The notes beneath the pieces are model-generated. The model searched no databases. It saw only the letters and a program-made list of their open reading frames with translations, and was not told the DNA's origin. A stretch of 60,722 nt of DNA, taken from assembly GCA_900315285.1 (NCBI GenBank), contig OMYO01000015.1:1-60722 (forward strand), written 5' to 3'. Below, piece by piece: positions 1-9,597 of this stretch. The position numbers were made by a program, and so were the translations under genes. The stretch comes from an uncultured Eubacteriales bacterium (GTDB taxonomy: Bacteria; Bacillota; Clostridia; Oscillospirales; Acutalibacteraceae). Each line of letters starts with the position of its first letter. The first letter of the stretch is position 1.

Positions 1-57
1 CCATATGATTATCGAAGAAAATACGATTTGGAGAAGGCGAAACTGCAGGTAGCATAA
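1..57 (+). CDS. C-terminal tail of an unidentified gene (partial)
   Basis: An open frame enters from the left edge and stops at the TAA at 55-57. It encodes 18 residues rich in charged amino acids (ends KAKLQVA). Nothing in so short a tail identifies a family. It is called only because the frame is open to the edge and a second gene follows in the same direction. Confidence 0.3.
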   Translation, partial: PYDYRRKYDLEKAKLQVA

Positions 58-85
58 ATTAGTGGGTTTTTAGACTGCAAAAATA

Positions 86-970
86 TTGACATCTCCAATC
101 CTCTGCCTGGACGAGACCCTTGGAAACTCAATACAGAGGGACGGCTTCTTTTATAATGTTAGGGTCCTGCGCAAAGTACTTCCGTTAGCGGTTTACAACA
201 GCAAAAATTACAGTGTGTTTTACCACTACTCGGATATTCCATCGGAGAACGAGGACATGTCCAGCCTCTCCAATGTGATCATTGCCGGCGACTACGTTAT
301 CCAGTATTCCTCCAACCACCGCTTTGCACTGGTCATCTACGACCGTGCGGTATCGGAGCTGTATGATACCATGAACCGGGAGGAGGGGGAGAAACTGCAT
401 CGCCTGGTCCATGTACAGGGAGATGCGGACCCGACACGGAACCGGGAGACCTTTAACCTGTTCCAGCCGGATGGCGGCGGAAATTCCGGATATCTCTACT
501 ACCCCTCCGTGTTTGTTCCGCTTATGTATAACGATCCAAAGGCGGAGGCGGCCAACAAAATCCTTAATACCCTGATTTCCGACCACCCCCATTATCTCAC
601 GACGAAGTATGTCATTGACTACTTCAGCAATACCGGAATGGTGTTTCCATTTGCGCAATCTTCCGGGGAAGAGAAGGAAAAACGTCCCTATGTCCTGGAT
701 ATTGTTCTAAAAGAAATCAAAGATGATGAGATGAGCATCCTGGATATCGGAGAGCAGGAACTTCCTCCGGATCTCTGCACCGTGGTCACTATGTCCGCCC
801 TCTATACTGGACTTCCAGATCACGAAGGCGGAATATTGTTTGCGGCCTGCAGTGAGCCCACCATAGCCCATGCATTCTATGATTTCATAGAGGATATCGT
901 AAAGGAAAACTCCATGCCAAAGCGGGATGCCGTTGATTATGTGGAGAAAAAGATCGCCGAACTGCAGTAA
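86..970 (+). CDS. Hypothetical protein of 294 aa
   Basis: Not recognised. The frame is open from 74 (stop at 71-73), and TTG at 86 is the first usual start, but no clear Shine-Dalgarno precedes it, so the N-terminus is uncertain. The protein looks soluble and mixed alpha/beta, with no signal peptide or membrane segment. The C-terminus (from about residue 225) is rich in short hydrophobic strands and ends in a charged helix (VEKKIAEL). A gene tail precedes it and the proS promoter begins at the base after its stop, so it is probably the last gene of an upstream unit. Its general look resembles Clostridia-specific DUFs of unknown role, but I cannot name one. Confidence 0.6.
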   Translation: MTSPILCLDETLGNSIQRDGFFYNVRVLRKVLPLAVYNSKNYSVFYHYSDIPSENEDMSSLSNVIIAGDYVIQYSSNHRFALVIYDRAVSELYDTMNREEGEKLHRLVHVQGDADPTRNRETFNLFQPDGGGNSGYLYYPSVFVPLMYNDPKAEAANKILNTLISDHPHYLTTKYVIDYFSNTGMVFPFAQSSGEEKEKRPYVLDIVLKEIKDDEMSILDIGEQELPPDLCTVVTMSALYTGLPDHEGGILFAACSEPTIAHAFYDFIEDIVKENSMPKRDAVDYVEKKIAELQ

Positions 971-999
971 TGGACATTTCTACGGCATTATTGTATAAT
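971..999 (+). promoter_or_regulatory. Sigma-A type promoter of proS
   Basis: TGGACA at 971-976, 17-bp spacer, perfect TATAAT at 994-999. It begins directly after the stop of the preceding gene and lies 37 bp upstream of the proS start. Confidence 0.8.
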
Positions 1000-1036
1000 C
1001 TCACGGAATTAAGACATCAGGGAGGAAATCCATACT

Positions 1037-2479
1037 ATGGCAAAACAGAAGAAAATGGTCGACGACATTACGCCCATGGATGAGGACTTCGCCAAGTGGT
1101 ACACCGACATCTGCCTTAAGGCGGAGCTTGTCAGCTACACCAGCGTAAAGGGCTGCATGGTCATCCGGCCTTACGGATATGCCATCTGGGAGAACATCCA
1201 GAGCATCCTTGACCACAAGTTCAAGGAGACCGGCCATGTCAATGTCAGCATGCCCATGTTCATCCCCGAGAGCCTGCTCCAGAAAGAGAAGGACCATGTC
1301 GAAGGTTTTGCCCCGGAAGTCGCCTGGGTCACCATGGGCGGCGAGGAGGAACTGGATGAGCGGCTCTGTGTCCGCCCCACCTCTGAGACGTTGTTCTGTG
1401 ACCACTGGGCCAATACAGTCCACTCCTGGAGAGACCTCCCGAAGCTCTATAACCAGTGGGTTTCCGTCGTACGGTGGGAGAAGACCACCCGCCCGTTCCT
1501 CCGCACCAGAGAATTCCTCTGGCAGGAGGGCCATACGCTCCACGCCACGGCCGAGGAGGCCAAGGAGGAGACAGAGCGCATGCTGAATGTCTACGCCGAC
1601 TTCTATGAGCAGGAACTCGCCCTCCCGGTCGTCCGCGGACAGAAGACCGAGAGTGACAAGTTTGCCGGTGCCGAGGCCACCTATGCCATTGAGGCAATGA
1701 TGCATGACGGCAAGGCCCTGCAGGCGGCCACATCCCACAACTTTGGAGACGGTTTTGCCAAGGCCTTTGGCATTCAGTATCAAAATAAGGAAAATCAGCT
1801 CGCCACCCCGTATGAGACGTCCTGGGGCCTCACGACTCGTACCATCGGCGCCATCATCATGGCCCATGGCGACGACAACGGTCTCGCCCTTCCGCCGGCT
1901 GTGGCACCGGTCCAGGCCATGATCATTCCCATTGCCGCCCACAAGCCGGGTGTTTTGGACAAGGCCTATGCCCTGAGAGACCAGCTTGCCGCCTCTGGCA
2001 TCCGGGTCAGTGTCGATGACTCCGACAACTCCGCCGGCTGGAAGTTTGCCCAGTGCGAAATGAAGGGAATTCCGGTCCGTATTGAACTCGGACCGAAGGA
2101 TATTGAGAAGAACCAGTGCGTTCTGGTCTCCCGTGTCACAAGGGAGAAGGACTTTGTAAGTCTTGACAATCTCGAGGAGGAGCTCCGCAGCAAACTCCAG
2201 GAAGTTCGGGACGAGCTCTACAAGAGGGCCCTGGAGAACCGGGAGAAGAAGACGTACCGCTGCACCTCCCTGCAGGGTATCCGTGACGCTCTGGAACAGA
2301 ACGGGGACGGTTTTATCCACGCCATGTGGTGCGGCGACCCCGAGTGCGAGGCGAAAATCAAAGAGGAGACCGGGGTCGGTTCCCGGTGCATCCCCTTCCA
2401 GCAGGAGCAGATCTCGGACACCTGTGTGTGCTGCGGAAGACCGGCGAAGCAGATGGTGCTCTGGGCCAAGGCCTATTGA
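1037..2479 (+). CDS. proS: Prolyl-tRNA synthetase, short archaeal/eukaryal type
   Basis: Charges tRNA-Pro with proline in the cytoplasm. The 480-aa length, the opening with FAKWYTD, the class II motif-2 region ([12 protein letters not shown], about residue 155) and the C-terminal cysteine-rich domain (CGDPEC, CVCCG) ending in a terminal tyrosine (WAKAY) are typical of the archaeal/eukaryal-like ProRS found in many Clostridia. The bacterial form is about 570 aa and has an editing insertion between motifs 2 and 3, which is absent here. The ATG at 1037 has a strong ribosome site (GGGAGGAAA) 9 bp upstream. It stands alone between its own promoter and that of the rimP operon. Confidence 0.95.
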   Translation: MAKQKKMVDDITPMDEDFAKWYTDICLKAELVSYTSVKGCMVIRPYGYAIWENIQSILDHKFKETGHVNVSMPMFIPESLLQKEKDHVEGFAPEVAWVTMGGEEELDERLCVRPTSETLFCDHWANTVHSWRDLPKLYNQWVSVVRWEKTTRPFLRTREFLWQEGHTLHATAEEAKEETERMLNVYADFYEQELALPVVRGQKTESDKFAGAEATYAIEAMMHDGKALQAATSHNFGDGFAKAFGIQYQNKENQLATPYETSWGLTTRTIGAIIMAHGDDNGLALPPAVAPVQAMIIPIAAHKPGVLDKAYALRDQLAASGIRVSVDDSDNSAGWKFAQCEMKGIPVRIELGPKDIEKNQCVLVSRVTREKDFVSLDNLEEELRSKLQEVRDELYKRALENREKKTYRCTSLQGIRDALEQNGDGFIHAMWCGDPECEAKIKEETGVGSRCIPFQQEQISDTCVCCGRPAKQMVLWAKAY

Positions 2480-2506
2480 GCCCGCTGGACAGCGAAAAAT
2501 CGCTTC

Positions 2507-2535
2507 TTGAAATCCCCTCTGCTCCGTGATACAAT
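2507..2535 (+). promoter_or_regulatory. Promoter of the rimP-nusA-infB operon
   Basis: TTGAAA at 2507-2512, 17-bp spacer, TACAAT at 2530-2535. It lies in the proS-rimP gap, 28 bp after the proS stop, and leaves a leader of about 80 nt before rimP. Confidence 0.75.
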
Positions 2536-2561
2536 GTTCCGGTAAGTTTAGAGTGAAGGAT

Positions 2562-2585
2562 GAAGAGTGGCGCAAGCCGCTCTTC
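2562..2585 (+). promoter_or_regulatory. Leader hairpin with GCAA tetraloop upstream of rimP
   Basis: GAAGAGTGGC at 2562-2571 pairs with GCCGCTCTTC at 2576-2585 (10 bp with one U-G) around a GCAA tetraloop of GNRA type. It sits between the promoter and rimP and is not followed by a U tract, so it looks like a structured leader rather than a terminator. Whether it is regulatory is inference. Confidence 0.55.
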
Positions 2586-2620
2586 ATTGTTTATGTAAAT
2601 CTTTAACAGGAGTACATCCA

Positions 2621-3109
2621 ATGTCGAAACAGCACAAAGGCGGAAACGTCACCCGCACGGTGCGGGAAATCGCTGAACCCTTCGCAAGAGAACTCGGCCT
2701 TGAGATCTGGGACGTCGAGTTTGTCAAGGAAGGGGCGGAACATTACCTCCGCATCTATATCGACCGGCCGGAGGGCGTCTCCATTGACGACTGCGTCAAT
2801 ATGACCCATGCCCTGGACAAGCCCCTCGACGACGCGGACCCCATCGACGGCAACTATATCCTCGAGGTCTCCTCTCCCGGAGCGGAACGTCCGCTGAAGC
2901 GGGACGAGCACTTTGAGAAGTATATTGGAAGCCGGGTCATGGTCAAGCTCATCCGTCCATTGGACGGAGTTCGGGAGTTCAAGGGTACCCTGGACGACTA
3001 TGACGGCGGTGACATCACTTTTACCTCGGACGAGGGGAAGACCTTTGTATTTAAGAAAAAAGAGGCATCCTACGTGAAGCTGGATGACTTTGATGCCTAT
3101 ATCAAGTAA
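2621..3109 (+). CDS. rimP: Ribosome maturation factor RimP
   Basis: Assists 30S subunit maturation. The 162-aa protein shows the family pattern: an N-terminal alpha/beta domain with LGLEIWDVEF and YLRIYIDRPEGVSIDDC, then the PGAERPLK motif (about residue 88), and a C-terminal SH3-like barrel. ATG at 2621 was chosen because it follows ACAGGAGT at the right distance and matches the family start. An upstream TTG in the same frame at 2567 would put the leader hairpin inside the gene. It is the first gene of the nusA-infB operon, 13 bp ahead of nusA. Confidence 0.93.
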   Translation: MSKQHKGGNVTRTVREIAEPFARELGLEIWDVEFVKEGAEHYLRIYIDRPEGVSIDDCVNMTHALDKPLDDADPIDGNYILEVSSPGAERPLKRDEHFEKYIGSRVMVKLIRPLDGVREFKGTLDDYDGGDITFTSDEGKTFVFKKKEASYVKLDDFDAYIK

Positions 3110-3122
3110 AGGAGAACAATCC

Positions 3123-4250
3123 ATGAGAAACGAGGACTTTTTCACGGCGGTTAAGCTCATGGCCGCAGAGAAGGATATCCCTGTAGAGACCCTCTATGAG
3201 AATATCGCCAATGCACTGGTGGTTGCCGAGAAGAGAAAATACGGCGGAATCTCCGACTTTGTGTTCTGCGACATTGACCCGGACAAGCAGGAGCTCCGCA
3301 TGTATCTCCACAAAGAGGTCGTGGACGAGGTCACAAACCCGGACACCCAGCTCGCTCTGGAGGCCGCTCTGTCCATTGATCCCAACGCCTCTGTCGGCAG
3401 CTTTGTCGACGTGCCGCTGGACACCCATGACTTCGGACGCATTGACGCACAGACTGCCAAGCACGTCATCCGTCAGGGCATCCGTGACGCCGAGCGCAGC
3501 AAGACCCTCAATGAGTTCAAGGCCCACAACCAGGAAATCATGACGGCCCGTGTCCAGAACGTGGACGAGCGCACCGGCAATGCCACCATTGAAATCAATA
3601 ACCACGCTGTTCTGCTTCCCCGCGGAGAACAGATCCCCGGAGAGGTCCTGGAGGACGGCGACATCATAAAGGTCTATATCGTCGAGGTCCGCGAGGGCGA
3701 CCGCGGCGCCAAGGCCATGATCTCCCGCACCCACCCCGGTCTCGTGCGCCGTCTCTTTGAGACGGAGGTCCCGGAAATCCAGGATGGCACCGTGGAAATC
3801 AAAGAGGTCGCCCGTGAGGCGGGCTCCCGTACGAAGATCGCAGTCAGCAGCTCGGAGGAGAATGTGGACGCCGTCGGCGCCTGCATTGGACCGCGCGGAA
3901 CCCGTGTCGGTGACGTCGTTGACATGCTCGACGGTGAGAAGATCGACATTGTCCCCTACAGTGAAGATCCCAGCGAGTTTATCGCCGCAGCCCTCGCCCC
4001 GGCCAACGTCATCAACGTGGAGATCCTCGACGAGGAGGAACACTCCTGCCGGGTCATCGTGCCGGATAACCAGCTGTCCCTGGCCATCGGCAACAAGGGC
4101 CAGAACGCCCGCCTTGCCGCCAAGCTCACCGGCTGGAAGATCGACATCAACCCCGAGAGCGGCATCATCCACCCGAAGAAGGAAGTGGAGACCGCAGACG
4201 AGGAGTTTATGGACGACGAATTCTCGGATGACGAGGAAATCTTTGAGTAA
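3123..4250 (+). CDS. nusA: Transcription termination/antitermination factor NusA
   Basis: Binds RNA polymerase and nascent RNA to modulate pausing, termination and antitermination. The 375 aa show an N-terminal polymerase-binding domain (about 1-125), an S1 domain (around [17 protein letters not shown]), then two KH domains with [11 protein letters not shown] and [19 protein letters not shown]. It ends in a short acidic tail and lacks the C-terminal AR repeats of proteobacterial NusA, as expected in Firmicutes. ATG at 3123 follows AAAGGAGAA at the right spacing. It lies between rimP and ylxR in the conserved order. Confidence 0.96.
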   Translation: MRNEDFFTAVKLMAAEKDIPVETLYENIANALVVAEKRKYGGISDFVFCDIDPDKQELRMYLHKEVVDEVTNPDTQLALEAALSIDPNASVGSFVDVPLDTHDFGRIDAQTAKHVIRQGIRDAERSKTLNEFKAHNQEIMTARVQNVDERTGNATIEINNHAVLLPRGEQIPGEVLEDGDIIKVYIVEVREGDRGAKAMISRTHPGLVRRLFETEVPEIQDGTVEIKEVAREAGSRTKIAVSSSEENVDAVGACIGPRGTRVGDVVDMLDGEKIDIVPYSEDPSEFIAAALAPANVINVEILDEEEHSCRVIVPDNQLSLAIGNKGQNARLAAKLTGWKIDINPESGIIHPKKEVETADEEFMDDEFSDDEEIFE

Positions 4251-4276
4251 GTAGAAACGGACGGGGAGGACAGGGA

Positions 4277-4540
4277 ATGCCAAAGAAAGTGCCGATGAGA
4301 CGATGCTGCGGCTGCATGGAGATGAAGCCGAAGAACGAGCTCGTCCGGGTCGTGAAAAACAAGGAGGGGGTCATCTCCCTCGACCTGACCGGGAAAATGC
4401 CCGGGAGAGGGGCTTACCTCTGCCGAAATCCGGAATGTCTGGAAAAGGCACGGAAGGCCAGGCGCTTTGAGCGGGAGTTCTCCTGCCGTATCCCCGACGA
4501 GATATTTGATGGAATGGAGGCGGAGCTGAAAAAACGATGA
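4277..4540 (+). CDS. rnpM: RNase P modulator RnpM (YlxR family)
   Basis: An 87-aa basic RNA-binding protein. The family signature [20 protein letters not shown] and [12 protein letters not shown] is present. In Bacillus the YlxR protein was reported to bind and modulate the RNase P RNA. It sits between nusA and ylxQ, as in nearly all Firmicutes, and its last four bases overlap the ylxQ start (ATGA). The ATG at 4277 follows GGGGAGGACAGG. Confidence 0.9.
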   Translation: MPKKVPMRRCCGCMEMKPKNELVRVVKNKEGVISLDLTGKMPGRGAYLCRNPECLEKARKARRFEREFSCRIPDEIFDGMEAELKKR

Positions 4541-4854
4541 GCCAGCAATTCCTAAATCTGCTGGGCCTGTGCCGGAAGGCCGGAAAGGTCTCCCGCGGCC
4601 ATGACGCTTCGTTTACCTCCATCAGCAAGAAGAGGGCAAAGGCGTGCTTCCTAATGGAAGATGCTTCGGAGCGGCTCAAACAGGAGTTCCAGCGAACATG
4701 CACCTTTGACGGCAGGGACATACCCTGTGTGGTGCTGGACATGAAAATGAACGATCTTTACGCGGCCATCGGTCTGCGCGGTGCGGTCATCACCGTGGAC
4801 GATGCCGGATTTGCTTCGAAGCTGCTGCAGCTTCTTAAGGAGGACAACGCTTAA
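4537..4854 (+). CDS. ylxQ: L7Ae-family K-turn RNA-binding protein YlxQ
   Basis: 105-aa protein of the L7Ae/L30e/S12e fold. The start [20 protein letters not shown], with a conserved Lys-rich helix and Gly-x-Asp region, is typical of the YlxQ branch, which binds kink-turn RNA. The exact target is unknown. Start and stop overlap both neighbours: ATGA with rnpM and TAATG with infB. This implies translational coupling within the operon. Confidence 0.88.
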   Translation: MSQQFLNLLGLCRKAGKVSRGHDASFTSISKKRAKACFLMEDASERLKQEFQRTCTFDGRDIPCVVLDMKMNDLYAAIGLRGAVITVDDAGFASKLLQLLKEDNA

Positions 4855-7346
4855 TGGTAAATAATAAATACAGAGTACACGACGTGGCCCAGGACTTTGG
4901 CTGCTCCACAAAAGAGGTCACCGACCTGCTGGAAAAACTGGGGGATACCTCCAAGAAATCCATGACAGCCCTCTCGGACGACGAGCTGAACATTCTCTTT
5001 GAGTCCATCACCAAGTCCCACGAGGTCAAGAACTTCGACGAGTACTTCTCCATGACGAAGAAGCCGGAGACCCCGAAAGAGGAGAAGAAAGCAGCAGAGC
5101 CGAAGAGAGCTCCGGCTGCCGGGAGCGCAAAGAGTGCCCCGAAGAAAGAGACTTCTAAGAAAGAGGCTCCTAAGAAAGAAGCTCCCAAGAAGGAGACTCC
5201 CAAGAAAGAGGCTGCAAAGAAAGAGGCCCCGAAGACCGCTGCTCCCAAGAAGAATGCCGACCCGCATCCGTTTCAGAAGCATGAAAAGAAGAGCGAGGGC
5301 AAGCAGCAGCCCCAGGCAAGAACCAAGGCTAAATCGCGCACCGTTGACACCCGCACCGAGAATGTCAACCTCGACAAATATAACGAGCACTATGACAACC
5401 TTGCCCCCGAGGAGCGCCGCTCCAGAGGCAACGACGGCGTTGTCGGCAACAAACAGAAGCTCAAGCAGAAGTCCAAGCAGTACAACCGCCGCAAGGGCCA
5501 TCGTTCCCGCAAGAGGGAGTCGGAGGCAGACCGCATGAAGCGGATTGCCGCGGAGCGCGCAAAGAAACATCTTACAATTCAGATCCCGGACGAGATCACG
5601 GTCGGGGAGTTCGCCTCCCTCTGCCGCATGACCGCCTCCGAGGTCATCAAAAAGCTCATGGCTCTCGGCCAGATGGCGGGCATCAACGATGTCATCGACT
5701 TCGACACCGCAGCCATCCTCGGCGAGGAGCTCCATGTCAAGGTAGAGCATGAGCAGGTCGTCTCCATTGAGGACCAGATCATCGACGACACCGAGGATAC
5801 CGATGAGGATCTCGAGCCCCGTGACCCGGTCATCTGCGTCATGGGCCACGTCGACCACGGCAAGACCTCCATCCTCGACGCCATCCGTCACACGGCGGTC
5901 ACCGACACCGAGGCCGGCGGAATCACCCAGGCCATCGGCGCATACCGCATCAACTATAATGGTCAGCACATCACATTCCTGGACACTCCCGGCCATGCCG
6001 CATTCACCGAAATGCGTGCCCGCGGTGCCCTGGCCACCGATATTGCCATCCTCGTCGTCGCTGCAGACGACGGTATCATGCCCCAGACCATTGAGGCCAT
6101 AAACCACGCCAAGGCAGCGGAGATCCCGGTTGTCGTCGCCATCAACAAGATGGATAAGCCCGACGCCAGCCCGGACCGTGTGCTTCAGCAGCTCACCGAG
6201 CATGAGATCGTTCCGGAGGAGTGGGGCGGTGACACCATCTGTGTCCCCTGTTCCGCCAAGACAGGAGAGGGTCTTGACAAGCTTCTCGACTCCGTCCTCC
6301 TTGTGGCAGAAATGCAGGAGCTCCGCGCCAACCCGAACCGTGCCGCCAAGGGTGTCGTCATTGAGGCCAAGCTCGACAAGGGCCGCGGCCCCGTTGCAAC
6401 ACTGCTTGTCCAGAATGGTACACTCCACGACACCGACATCGTTGTCGCCGGCACATCGGTCGGCCGTGTCCGTGTCATGACCAACGAGAAGGGCAAAGAG
6501 GTCAAGAAGGCCGGACCGTCTGTCCCAGTTGAGATCACAGGACTTGATGAGGTCCCGCAGGCCGGCGACCAGTTTGACGCCGTCACCGACGAGAAACTCG
6601 CCCGTGAACTTGTTGAACAGAGAAAAGAAGCGCAGAAAGAGGCCCAGTTCAACGCACAGCAGAAGGTCACCCTCGACACGCTGTTCGCCTCCCTCAAAGA
6701 GGGCGAGCGCAAAGACCTCAACATCATCGTCAAGGCCGATGTCCAGGGCTCCGTCGAGGCGGTCAAACAGTCTCTGGAGAAACTGTCCAATGACGAGGTC
6801 GGCGTCCATGTCATCCACGGCGCCCCCGGTGGAATTGCCGAGTCCGACGTCCTGCTGGCCGACGCCTCCAACGCCATCATCATCGGCTTCAACGTCCGCC
6901 CGGAGGGCGAGGCCACTGCTATGGCAGAGCGTGACCATGTTGAGATCCGTACTTACCGTGTCATCTACGACTGCATCAACGACGTCAAGGACGCCATCCG
7001 CGGCATGCTTGCTCCGAAATTCCGCGATGTGGATATCGGCCGCGCCGAGGTCCGCAGCGTATTCAAGATCTCCAGCGCAGGCACCATCGCCGGTTCCTAC
7101 GTCCTGGACGGCAAGATCACCAACAACGCAAAGATCCGTGTCGTACGCGACGGCGTCATCATGGCAGAGGACGAAATTGCCTCTCTCCGCCGTTTCAAAG
7201 ACGCGGTCAAAGAGGTTGCCGCCGGCTATGAGTGCGGCGTCGGTCTCGCCAAGTTCAACGATATCAAAGAGGGCGACATCCTCGAGGCCTATGTGACCGA
7301 GAGCTACCAGGCCGATATCCCGGATGCCGACACCGACCAGATGTAA
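4854..7346 (+). CDS. infB: Translation initiation factor IF-2
   Basis: GTPase that delivers fMet-tRNA to the 30S subunit. The 830-aa protein has an N-terminal IF2 helix domain, then a linker with a tandem [12 protein letters not shown] Lys/Glu repeat (about residues 97-127). The G domain carries GHVDHGKT (331-338), DTPGHAAF and NKMD, followed by domains II-IV. The repeat is low-complexity and may vary in length between strains. The start codon overlaps the ylxQ stop (TAATG). Since this window shows candidate AUU/AUC starts, the factor that selects the initiator tRNA is of special interest here, but its G domain looks ordinary. Confidence 0.97.
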   Translation: MVNNKYRVHDVAQDFGCSTKEVTDLLEKLGDTSKKSMTALSDDELNILFESITKSHEVKNFDEYFSMTKKPETPKEEKKAAEPKRAPAAGSAKSAPKKETSKKEAPKKEAPKKETPKKEAAKKEAPKTAAPKKNADPHPFQKHEKKSEGKQQPQARTKAKSRTVDTRTENVNLDKYNEHYDNLAPEERRSRGNDGVVGNKQKLKQKSKQYNRRKGHRSRKRESEADRMKRIAAERAKKHLTIQIPDEITVGEFASLCRMTASEVIKKLMALGQMAGINDVIDFDTAAILGEELHVKVEHEQVVSIEDQIIDDTEDTDEDLEPRDPVICVMGHVDHGKTSILDAIRHTAVTDTEAGGITQAIGAYRINYNGQHITFLDTPGHAAFTEMRARGALATDIAILVVAADDGIMPQTIEAINHAKAAEIPVVVAINKMDKPDASPDRVLQQLTEHEIVPEEWGGDTICVPCSAKTGEGLDKLLDSVLLVAEMQELRANPNRAAKGVVIEAKLDKGRGPVATLLVQNGTLHDTDIVVAGTSVGRVRVMTNEKGKEVKKAGPSVPVEITGLDEVPQAGDQFDAVTDEKLARELVEQRKEAQKEAQFNAQQKVTLDTLFASLKEGERKDLNIIVKADVQGSVEAVKQSLEKLSNDEVGVHVIHGAPGGIAESDVLLADASNAIIIGFNVRPEGEATAMAERDHVEIRTYRVIYDCINDVKDAIRGMLAPKFRDVDIGRAEVRSVFKISSAGTIAGSYVLDGKITNNAKIRVVRDGVIMAEDEIASLRRFKDAVKEVAAGYECGVGLAKFNDIKEGDILEAYVTESYQADIPDADTDQM

Positions 7347-7361
7347 TAAGAGGTTTGCACA

Positions 7362-7724
7362 ATGCCCGGACATAAGAACGAACGGACGGCGGAGGACATC
7401 CGCCGTGAGATCATCGCCACCATGAAGGAGATCAAAGACCCCAGAGTGGCAGAACGCATGCTCACCGTGGTCCGAGTCAATGTCTCCTCGGACTGCTCCT
7501 ACGCCAAGGTCTATGTGAGCGACCTCCAGGGAATCGACGGGGCAAAGGAGGCCTGCAAGGTCCTGAACAACGTCCAGGGCCTGTTCCGCAAGGAACTGGG
7601 CCGGAAGCTCCACCTGAGAAAGGCACCGGAGCTGAAGTTTATTGCCGACGACTCCGTGGAGTACGGCATGAAGATCTTTAAAGAGCTCGACGAGCTCAAT
7701 CGAAAGGAAAGCGGCAATGAGTGA
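7362..7724 (+). CDS. rbfA: Ribosome-binding factor A
   Basis: 120-aa KH-fold protein that helps process the 16S 5' end and mature the 30S subunit. Recognised from the family pattern EIKDPRVAERMLTVVRVNVSSD, SYAKVYVSDL and the C-terminal LRKAPELKFIADDSVEYG. It follows infB by 15 bp with an AGAGGT ribosome site, and its end overlaps nrnA by 8 bp. Confidence 0.94.
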   Translation: MPGHKNERTAEDIRREIIATMKEIKDPRVAERMLTVVRVNVSSDCSYAKVYVSDLQGIDGAKEACKVLNNVQGLFRKELGRKLHLRKAPELKFIADDSVEYGMKIFKELDELNRKESGNE

Positions 7725-8679
7725 GGACATCTCCATCGCGGAGGTAGCGGAAGAACTTCAGAACCATGACAATTTCCTCATCCTGACCCACAAGAGCCCG
7801 GATGGAGACACGCTGGGCTGTGCGTCTGCTCTGACCCGCGCCCTGCAGGGCATGGGGAAGCACGCCCGCTTTGTGAACTCCGACGAAATTCCGGAAAAGT
7901 ATGCCTTCCTCTATCGGGATATCCCCGTGGAGGAGTTCGAGCCGGAATATATCGTTGCTGTCGACATAGCCGATACCACGCTGCTGGGCGATTCACTCTC
8001 TGTCTACGCCGACAAAGTGGATCTCTGCATTGACCACCATGTCAGCAACCGCCGTTTTGCGAAGAAACTGCATCTGAACCCGAATGACGGTGCGGCCAGT
8101 CTGACGCTCTACCGTATTTTCACCGAGAGCGGCATTCCCATCACAGAGGAAATGGCCTGTGATCTCTACACCGGACTTACCACAGACACCGGTTGTTTCC
8201 GCTACTCCAACGCCAACGCAGACGCCTATCGCGCTGCGGCGGGTCTCATCGAGTGTGGCGCCGACAACGGAAAAATCAATGAGCTCATGTTTGAGACGAA
8301 GCCCATGTCCTATTACCGGCTCGTCCAGAGAACCCTGAGTGAAATGCGCATGTACTGCGACTCCAAGGTCGTGGTCTTCAAGATAACACAGGAAATGCTG
8401 CGGGAGACCGGGGCTACGGAGGACCAGTGCGACGCCATCTGTGCCATGTCCCGCACCATCGAGGGTGTTGAGGCGGGCATCACCATGAAGCAGAAGACGG
8501 ATGGGCGCTACAAGTTCTCGCTCCGGACCCGGGAGAGCCTGGATGCCTCGGAGATCTGCCGGCTCCTCGGAGGGGGCGGCCATGTCCGCGCCGCCGGCTG
8601 CGACGCCGGGACCGAGGAGGAAGAGGCTCTCCGCACCATGCTGGAATTTATCAGCGGTAAGCTGCAGGTCGCCATATGA
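7717..8679 (+). CDS. nrnA: DHH-family nanoRNase / pAp phosphatase (NrnA-like)
   Basis: Predicted to degrade 2-5 nt RNA and 3'-phosphoadenosine-5'-phosphate. The 320 aa show the DHH phosphoesterase motifs in order: HKSPDGDTLGC, VAVDIADT, CIDHHVSN (metal-binding DHH), then the C-terminal DHHA1 domain with GGGGHVRAAGC. Position between rbfA and truB is the standard Firmicute context. It overlaps rbfA by 8 bp and truB by 4 bp (ATGA), so the three are probably translationally coupled. Confidence 0.92.
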   Translation: MSEDISIAEVAEELQNHDNFLILTHKSPDGDTLGCASALTRALQGMGKHARFVNSDEIPEKYAFLYRDIPVEEFEPEYIVAVDIADTTLLGDSLSVYADKVDLCIDHHVSNRRFAKKLHLNPNDGAASLTLYRIFTESGIPITEEMACDLYTGLTTDTGCFRYSNANADAYRAAAGLIECGADNGKINELMFETKPMSYYRLVQRTLSEMRMYCDSKVVVFKITQEMLRETGATEDQCDAICAMSRTIEGVEAGITMKQKTDGRYKFSLRTRESLDASEICRLLGGGGHVRAAGCDAGTEEEEALRTMLEFISGKLQVAI

Positions 8680-9593
8680 CCGGCATCCTTGTACTGGATA
8701 AACCGGAGGGAATGACCTCGTTTTCTGCCGTAAAAAAAGTCCGGTGGTGTGTCCGGGAGAAGAAAGCCGGACACGCTGGCACCTTGGACCCCATGGCCAC
8801 CGGAGTTTTGCCGGTCATGCTCGGCGGTGCCACCCGGTTTTTAGAATTTTTTCCGGACGAGGGCAAGGAGTATATCGCCTCGTTCCGTCTTGGAATTCGC
8901 ACAGACACCCTGGATATTACGGGAACTGTACTGGAGGAACGGCCTGTTACCTGCGGCCGTTCTGACGTGGAGGCAGTTCTTGGCACATTTCGAGGGGAGA
9001 TCTTTCAGGTGCCGCCCATGTATTCCGCTCTGAAAAAGGACGGCGTCCGTCTCTACGACCTGGCAAGACAGGGCATTGAGGTGGAGCGGGAGGCAAGGCC
9101 GGTGACCATCCGCTCCCTGGAACTTCTTCCAGATGAGGGGACAAATACGAATGAATACCGGATTGCGGTGTCGTGTTCCAAGGGGACCTACATCCGCACT
9201 CTGGTCGACGATATTGGAAACGCCCTTGGCTGCGGAGCTGTTATGACGGCTCTGCGCCGCACAGCGACCTGCGGATTTACGCTGGATAATGCTGTGTCCG
9301 TGGAAGAACTGGAGCAGGCCAGAGAGGAAGGCGGCGCAGAGAATTTCCTGATTCCGCTGGACCGCGCTCTGGAACGGTTTCCGGAAGTGACCGTCTCGGA
9401 AAAACAGGCTATTCGATTTCACAATGGGGGAAGCTTAAGCCTCTCCCGTATTGAGCGTTTCCGAAGAGAACCGGCGCCGGCACAGCTGGCCATCTACCGA
9501 ATATACGGCCCCAGTCGGGATTTTCTCGGGCTGGGGGAGACGGACTCCGTGACCGGCGATATGCTGGTCCGCCGCATTTACTCAGGGAGGTGA
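8676..9593 (+). CDS. truB: tRNA pseudouridine(55) synthase TruB
   Basis: Makes pseudouridine 55 in the T-loop of tRNAs. The 305-aa protein opens with ILVLDKPEGMTS. It has the catalytic Asp in HAGTLDPMATGVLP (about residues 32-45) and the conserved YSALKKDGVRLYDLAR and CSKGTYIRTLVDDIG. A C-terminal PUA-like segment follows. It overlaps the end of nrnA (ATGA) and is 4 bp from ribF. Confidence 0.95.
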   Translation: MTGILVLDKPEGMTSFSAVKKVRWCVREKKAGHAGTLDPMATGVLPVMLGGATRFLEFFPDEGKEYIASFRLGIRTDTLDITGTVLEERPVTCGRSDVEAVLGTFRGEIFQVPPMYSALKKDGVRLYDLARQGIEVEREARPVTIRSLELLPDEGTNTNEYRIAVSCSKGTYIRTLVDDIGNALGCGAVMTALRRTATCGFTLDNAVSVEELEQAREEGGAENFLIPLDRALERFPEVTVSEKQAIRFHNGGSLSLSRIERFRREPAPAQLAIYRIYGPSRDFLGLGETDSVTGDMLVRRIYSGR

Positions 9594-9597
9594 ATCC

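Noticed and set aside
86..157. TTGACA at 86-91 and TATAAT at 152-157 as a promoter pair.
   Set aside because: The boxes are about 60 bp apart and the TATAAT lies inside the open frame of the 294-aa protein, without a matching -35 at 16-18 bp.
2562..2585. Transcription terminator between proS and rimP.
   Set aside because: The stem is good but no U-run follows, and it lies downstream of the rimP promoter. It is better described as a leader hairpin.
4851..7736. A 961-codon open frame on the minus strand opposite infB (and similar long antisense frames opposite proS, nusA, pnp, thrC, lon, clpX and polC).
   Set aside because: These are shadows of the strong codon bias of GC-rich genes on the other strand. 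They lack ribosome sites and family motifs, and the plus-strand genes are unambiguous.
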